Below are positions 61,004-64,000 of a stretch of DNA of 64,000 bases, in pieces (position 1 is the first letter of the stretch; each line of letters starts with the position of its first letter). Both the position numbers and the translations under genes were made by a program. Source of the DNA: Obscuribacter phosphatis_A (lineage in GTDB: Bacteria > Cyanobacteriota > Vampirovibrionia > Obscuribacterales > Obscuribacteraceae); NCBI GenBank assembly GCA_017303615.1, contig JAFLCK010000014.1, positions 1 to 64,000 of the forward strand, written 5' to 3'. The notes under the pieces are model-generated. The model was not told the origin of the DNA, ran no database searches, and saw only the letters and a program-made list of their open reading frames with translations.

Positions 61004-62521
61004 ATGACCGGCATCAGCGATAAGACAGAGAAAACCGGCAAGCGCGCTCTCGATCTTTATTATGGTATCTCTAGTAGTGGCGGCCAAATAGCGGCTCCCC
61101 TCATCGATACTCATTTGCCGAGGCTTCCCGAGAATGTCCATCAGATTCGGCGCTTCTGGTTGACTCCAGAAGTGGAAGAAGCTCTGCGCGATCACAGCCT
61201 GGTTTCTTCCATCGCCCATGTGCGTATGTTGGGCGCCACCGGCATTGTACCTAAAGAAGTGGCTACCAAGGTTGAAGAAGGTCTTTTGACCATAATGGAA
61301 GAATGCCGCGGCGGCATCTGTCTGCTCACCGCTCTCGATACCGATATCAATCAGTCGATCAGCAGGCGGCTTTATGAACTGGTAGGCGAACTGGCTGCTG
61401 TCATTGATCTAGCGCGTTCACCGAATGACTCGCTAGCTGTCAATATTAGGCTCTATTTGAGACAGGCTGTCGTAGAAATTTTTGCCAAGCTGCTGAGGGT
61501 GCGAGAGATTTTGCTCAAGCTGGCCGAGCGTGATATGGACGCGCCTATGCCTGGTCATACTCATATGCAGCCGGCTTGCGCCATTTTGCTTTCGCATTTT
61601 TGGTTGGCTAACGAGGCTCGCTTTGCCCGTGATTTCGATAGACTGACCGACCTTTATAAGAGGCTCAATCTTTCTCCTCTCGGCGCTGCCTCCTTGGCCG
61701 GCACCAGCAAGCCTATCGACCGAGAAATGGTGGCTTTTGAGCTTGGTTTTGATGGTTTGGTGGAAAACAGCATTGATGCTGTTTCAGATCGCGACTTTGT
61801 GGTTGAGTTTGCCAGTTTCGCCGCTATCTGCGGCATTCATTACAGTCAGTTAGCCAGTGAGCTATTGCTCTGGTCTACTCAAGAGTTCGACTTTGTTCGT
61901 CTACCGAGGGCTCTGACAATCAAGAGCCCCAATATGCCCCACAAGCGAAACCCCGAGCTGCTCGAACTTTTGCGCGCCCGTACCGCCTTATTCAGTGGTC
62001 GTCTCAGCGAATTTGTCTGTGAGCTTAAGGGGTTGCCTGTCAGCTATTCCGGTGATTTGAAAGAGTGTTTGCCTGGTCTGGTTGATGTGGTTGAGAATTT
62101 GCGCTTTGTCACCGAAGTGGCCGCCACAGTTTTGCCGGCCTTTAAGTTTAATTTGGCTCGCATGCAGGCTCAGGCTCATTCTGATTTGACTAATGCCTCG
62201 ATGGCTGTCGACTATCTGATTGAAAGAGCTACGCCTCAAGAGAAGGCGCGCGAAGTCGTGGAAAACCTGGGCGACTATTGCAAGAAACGGCACCGCCAAC
62301 TGACCGACCTCACTCTTTCGGAATGGCAGCAGTTCTCTCCAGCCTTCGAAGACGATATATACGGCTATTTGCAGTTGGAAGTTTCGGTGGAGTCGCTCAC
62401 TTCCAGAGGGGGCACCGCCACACCGCGTGTGATGGAAGGGCTTTCAAGAGCTGCTTCGCTCTTTAGTCAAGATAGTGAGCGTTTACCTACTTTAGTGAAA
62501 GAGTTGCTCGCCGCAAAATAG
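61004..62521 (+). CDS. Argininosuccinate lyase-like protein with altered catalytic loop
   Basis: 505 residues, ArgH branch of the fumarase/aspartase superfamily. SSIAHVRMLGATGI, ARSPNDSLAVNIRLYLR (canonical ARSRND), GHTHMQPA (catalytic His187), LGAASLAGTSKPIDR and NSIDAVSDRDFVVEFA are ArgH-like. The signature loop, usually GSSxMPxKxNP, reads KSPNMPHKRNP (307-317): Gly becomes Lys and the second Ser, the catalytic one, becomes Pro309. It could be a divergent lyase with another substrate or a non-catalytic homologue, so I give no argH symbol. Confidence 0.75.
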   Translation: MTGISDKTEKTGKRALDLYYGISSSGGQIAAPLIDTHLPRLPENVHQIRRFWLTPEVEEALRDHSLVSSIAHVRMLGATGIVPKEVATKVEEGLLTIMEECRGGICLLTALDTDINQSISRRLYELVGELAAVIDLARSPNDSLAVNIRLYLRQAVVEIFAKLLRVREILLKLAERDMDAPMPGHTHMQPACAILLSHFWLANEARFARDFDRLTDLYKRLNLSPLGAASLAGTSKPIDREMVAFELGFDGLVENSIDAVSDRDFVVEFASFAAICGIHYSQLASELLLWSTQEFDFVRLPRALTIKSPNMPHKRNPELLELLRARTALFSGRLSEFVCELKGLPVSYSGDLKECLPGLVDVVENLRFVTEVAATVLPAFKFNLARMQAQAHSDLTNASMAVDYLIERATPQEKAREVVENLGDYCKKRHRQLTDLTLSEWQQFSPAFEDDIYGYLQLEVSVESLTSRGGTATPRVMEGLSRAASLFSQDSERLPTLVKELLAAK

Positions 62522-62658
62522 GCTGGTTTTCTTGTTTTGCCACTTTTCAACCTTCTTAAATTAGTCAAAGCTTTACCGGCATTTACTATTTACAAGGGTG
62601 CCGGATGTTAACTTTATAACAGTGTTCTTTTGGACTGTGTTTTCGCGGAGACTTTTTG

Positions 62659-63780
62659 ATGAAGGCAATGGTGCTGGCGGCCGGTGTCGGTTCGCGTCTT
62701 GACCCTCTTACCACCCAATTACCAAAGCCGCTTGTGCCGGTAGCCAACATTCCTGTAATGGAGCACATTCTCACTCTACTTAAGCATCACGGCATAAGAG
62801 ATGTTGTGGCTAATTTGCATTATCTTCCTGAGAAATTGGTGGAGTATTTTGGTGATGGCTCGCGTTTTGATATGAATATCGAAATGCGCCAAGAAGAAAA
62901 GCTCTCAGGAGATGCAGGCGGCGTTAGATTCTGCCGAGATTTTCTCAGCGACGGAACTTTTGTAGTCTTGATGGGCGACTTGCTCACCGATGCCGATCTC
63001 GGCTATGTCATTGCCGAGCATAAGCGCAAAGGGGCTCTTGCCAGCATTGGTCTCAAGCGCGTGCACGATGTCACCCGCTTTGGTGTCGCTGTTCTGGACG
63101 AAGATGGTTTTATCACCGGCTTCCAAGAAAAGCCTAAGCGCGAGGAAGCTCTCTCTGATCTGGCATCCACCGGCATTTATGTTCTTGAGCCGGAAGTTTT
63201 CCAGTATATGCCGGCTACCGGTGAGTTCGGCTTTGGCCGCCAACTCTTCCCCATGCTTGTCAAAGAAGGCAAGAAAGTTTTGGGTGTAGAGATTGAAGCT
63301 TATTGGTCGGATGTAGGCACAATTGAGCAGTACTGGCTTTCAAATTTTGATGTGCTCAAGGGCCGTCTCAAATCTGAGTTGCAAGACTATAAGAAAATAG
63401 TTTATGGCTTTTTCAATGTCTATCTTGCACCATCGGCGGTGGTAGCACCCGGTGTAGAGATTATGGCCAACGTCATCATTGGACCAAACTGTCTTTTGGA
63501 AGACAATGTTGTACTGAAGGGCAATGTAGTCTTGGGCGAAGGCACTATTGTCGGCGCCGGTGCTCAGTTGGAAGATGTTATTCTTTGGCCTGGTTCGCGG
63601 GTTGAAGCCGGTGCTCGCTTGAAGCGTTGCATCGTCACTGCCGCAGGCCTCACCGAAGTACCCCATCATGAATTGAGCGGCGGTCAAAGACCTTTTTTCG
63701 CCCCAATTAATGCCAGTTACCGAAGCAGTACTCTTGTGGGTTCGGGCCTAAGTTCTGGTGCCGCTTCTCTCAGATTGTAA
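62659..63780 (+). CDS. Sugar-phosphate nucleotidyltransferase with left-handed beta-helix domain
   Basis: 373 residues from ATG 62659, with GGAG 8 nt upstream (a TTG lies just before). The N-terminal Rossmann-like nucleotidyltransferase starts KAMVLAAGVGSRLDPLT, then PKPLVPVANIPVMEHIL and MGDLLTDADL. A hexapeptide beta-helix follows from about residue 255 (VIIGPNCLLEDNVVLKGNVV). Mannose-1-phosphate guanylyltransferase is the closest functional type by layout; glucose-1-phosphate specificity is possible. It would supply NDP-sugars to the lipid-linked glycosylation genes. Confidence 0.85.
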   Translation: MKAMVLAAGVGSRLDPLTTQLPKPLVPVANIPVMEHILTLLKHHGIRDVVANLHYLPEKLVEYFGDGSRFDMNIEMRQEEKLSGDAGGVRFCRDFLSDGTFVVLMGDLLTDADLGYVIAEHKRKGALASIGLKRVHDVTRFGVAVLDEDGFITGFQEKPKREEALSDLASTGIYVLEPEVFQYMPATGEFGFGRQLFPMLVKEGKKVLGVEIEAYWSDVGTIEQYWLSNFDVLKGRLKSELQDYKKIVYGFFNVYLAPSAVVAPGVEIMANVIIGPNCLLEDNVVLKGNVVLGEGTIVGAGAQLEDVILWPGSRVEAGARLKRCIVTAAGLTEVPHHELSGGQRPFFAPINASYRSSTLVGSGLSSGAASLRL

Positions 63781-63805
63781 GAGAGCGGTAGTAAGTGCAA
63801 GACTA

Positions 63806-63843
63806 AAAAGAAAAGGAGGAAGATCGCTTCCTCCTTTTCTTTT
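63806..63843. terminator. Bidirectional terminator
   Basis: A 17-bp perfect stem AAAAGAAAAGGAGGAAG / CTTCCTCCTTTTCTTTT with an ATCG loop. It separates the nucleotidyltransferase from a convergent partial gene and has A/T-rich stem ends on both sides. Confidence 0.9.
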
Positions 63844-63875
63844 CAAACAACACCAGCCTAGAGAGTTAGAGATCG

Positions 63876-64000
63876 CTACTTCGTTGCGACTGCAGCACTT
63901 CTGTCTTGCGGAGGCGGGTCGATATTTGTTGCTTCGCTATTCTCTTCAGATAGCTGAGCAGCCTTCCAGATTTCCATCCATAACCAATAGTGGAATGGAT
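63876..64000 (-). CDS. C-terminal end of an unidentified protein (partial)
   Basis: On the minus strand a frame is open from the right edge to TAG at 63876-63878 (about 41 codons), reading PFHYWLWMEIWKAAQ near its start and a polar Pro/Asp/Ser tail. The terminator just downstream supports a gene end here. One other minus frame is also open, so this is tentative. Confidence 0.4.
   Translation of the reverse strand, partial: PFHYWLWMEIWKAAQLSEENSEATNIDPPPQDRSAAVATK

Overview
The window looks like chromosome of a free-living, Gram-negative-type bacterium related to the Cyanobacteriota, most likely a non-photosynthetic Vampirovibrionia (Melainabacteria) lineage such as Obscuribacterales. This placement is inference. 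It rests on four Hanks-type Ser/Thr kinases with zinc-ribbon or TPR-like additions, SepF next to YggS, adjacent accD and accA, Obg, a PC4-like coactivator, GT-C sugar transferases and an RND pump. No photosynthesis gene, rRNA, tRNA, CRISPR array, IS element or phage gene was seen. Gene starts are mixed: many ATG with Shine-Dalgarno (SD) sites, several GTG or TTG starts, and at least two genes that may be leaderless.

Layout. 1-3253: two Ser/Thr kinases on the minus strand; the first runs off the left edge and carries a duplicated Cys-rich module. 3403-4758: Cys/Pro-repeat parallel beta-helix protein. 4882-10712: GT-C transferase, LRR protein, GT87 transferase and a dolichyl-phosphate-glucose-synthase-like GT2. 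10739-12157: di-haem cytochrome. 12285-16694: four-gene TadE/TadG-like operon. 16754-18711: tandem pair of membrane-anchored EEP phosphatases. 18757-21030: rhomboid protease and a DUF900-like hydrolase. 21101-27138: TetR - RND adaptor - RND pump - secreted LolA-like protein, with a candidate operator. 27160-31463: kinase, PyrD, AI-2E-type transporter. 31463-36041: two paralogous GT-C proteins, divergent from a GH1 glycosidase. 37513-42890: DsbD-like reductase, PrxQ, and a large membrane roadblock protein with internal repeats. 43095-46710: pheT and pheS behind a structured upstream region. 47102-50046: Nudix hydrolase, a 43-residue basic protein, obg, a 6S-like RNA candidate and a PC4-like protein. 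50591-53950: M23 peptidase, a solitary AbiEi/DUF6088-like protein behind a 28-bp perfect palindrome, sepF, yggS. 55210-57360: rsmE, accD, accA. 57429-64000: kinase, MFS transporter, small basic protein, an ArgH-like lyase with an altered catalytic loop, a nucleotidyltransferase and the end of a partial gene.

Functional themes. Several genes point to an extensive cell envelope: lipid-linked sugar synthesis and transfer (GT2, GT87, three GT-C proteins, the nucleotidyltransferase), periplasmic thiol control (DsbD, PrxQ), pseudopilin-like surface proteins, efflux and kinase signalling. Housekeeping genes (pheST, accAD, obg, sepF, rsmE, pyrD) lie between them. The best candidates for something undescribed are the 6S-like rod RNA near 49520-49696, the roadblock repeat protein, the palindrome-linked AbiEi-like gene, the ArgH-like protein lacking its catalytic serine, a class-2-type PyrD with a catalytic cysteine, and the structured region upstream of pheS.
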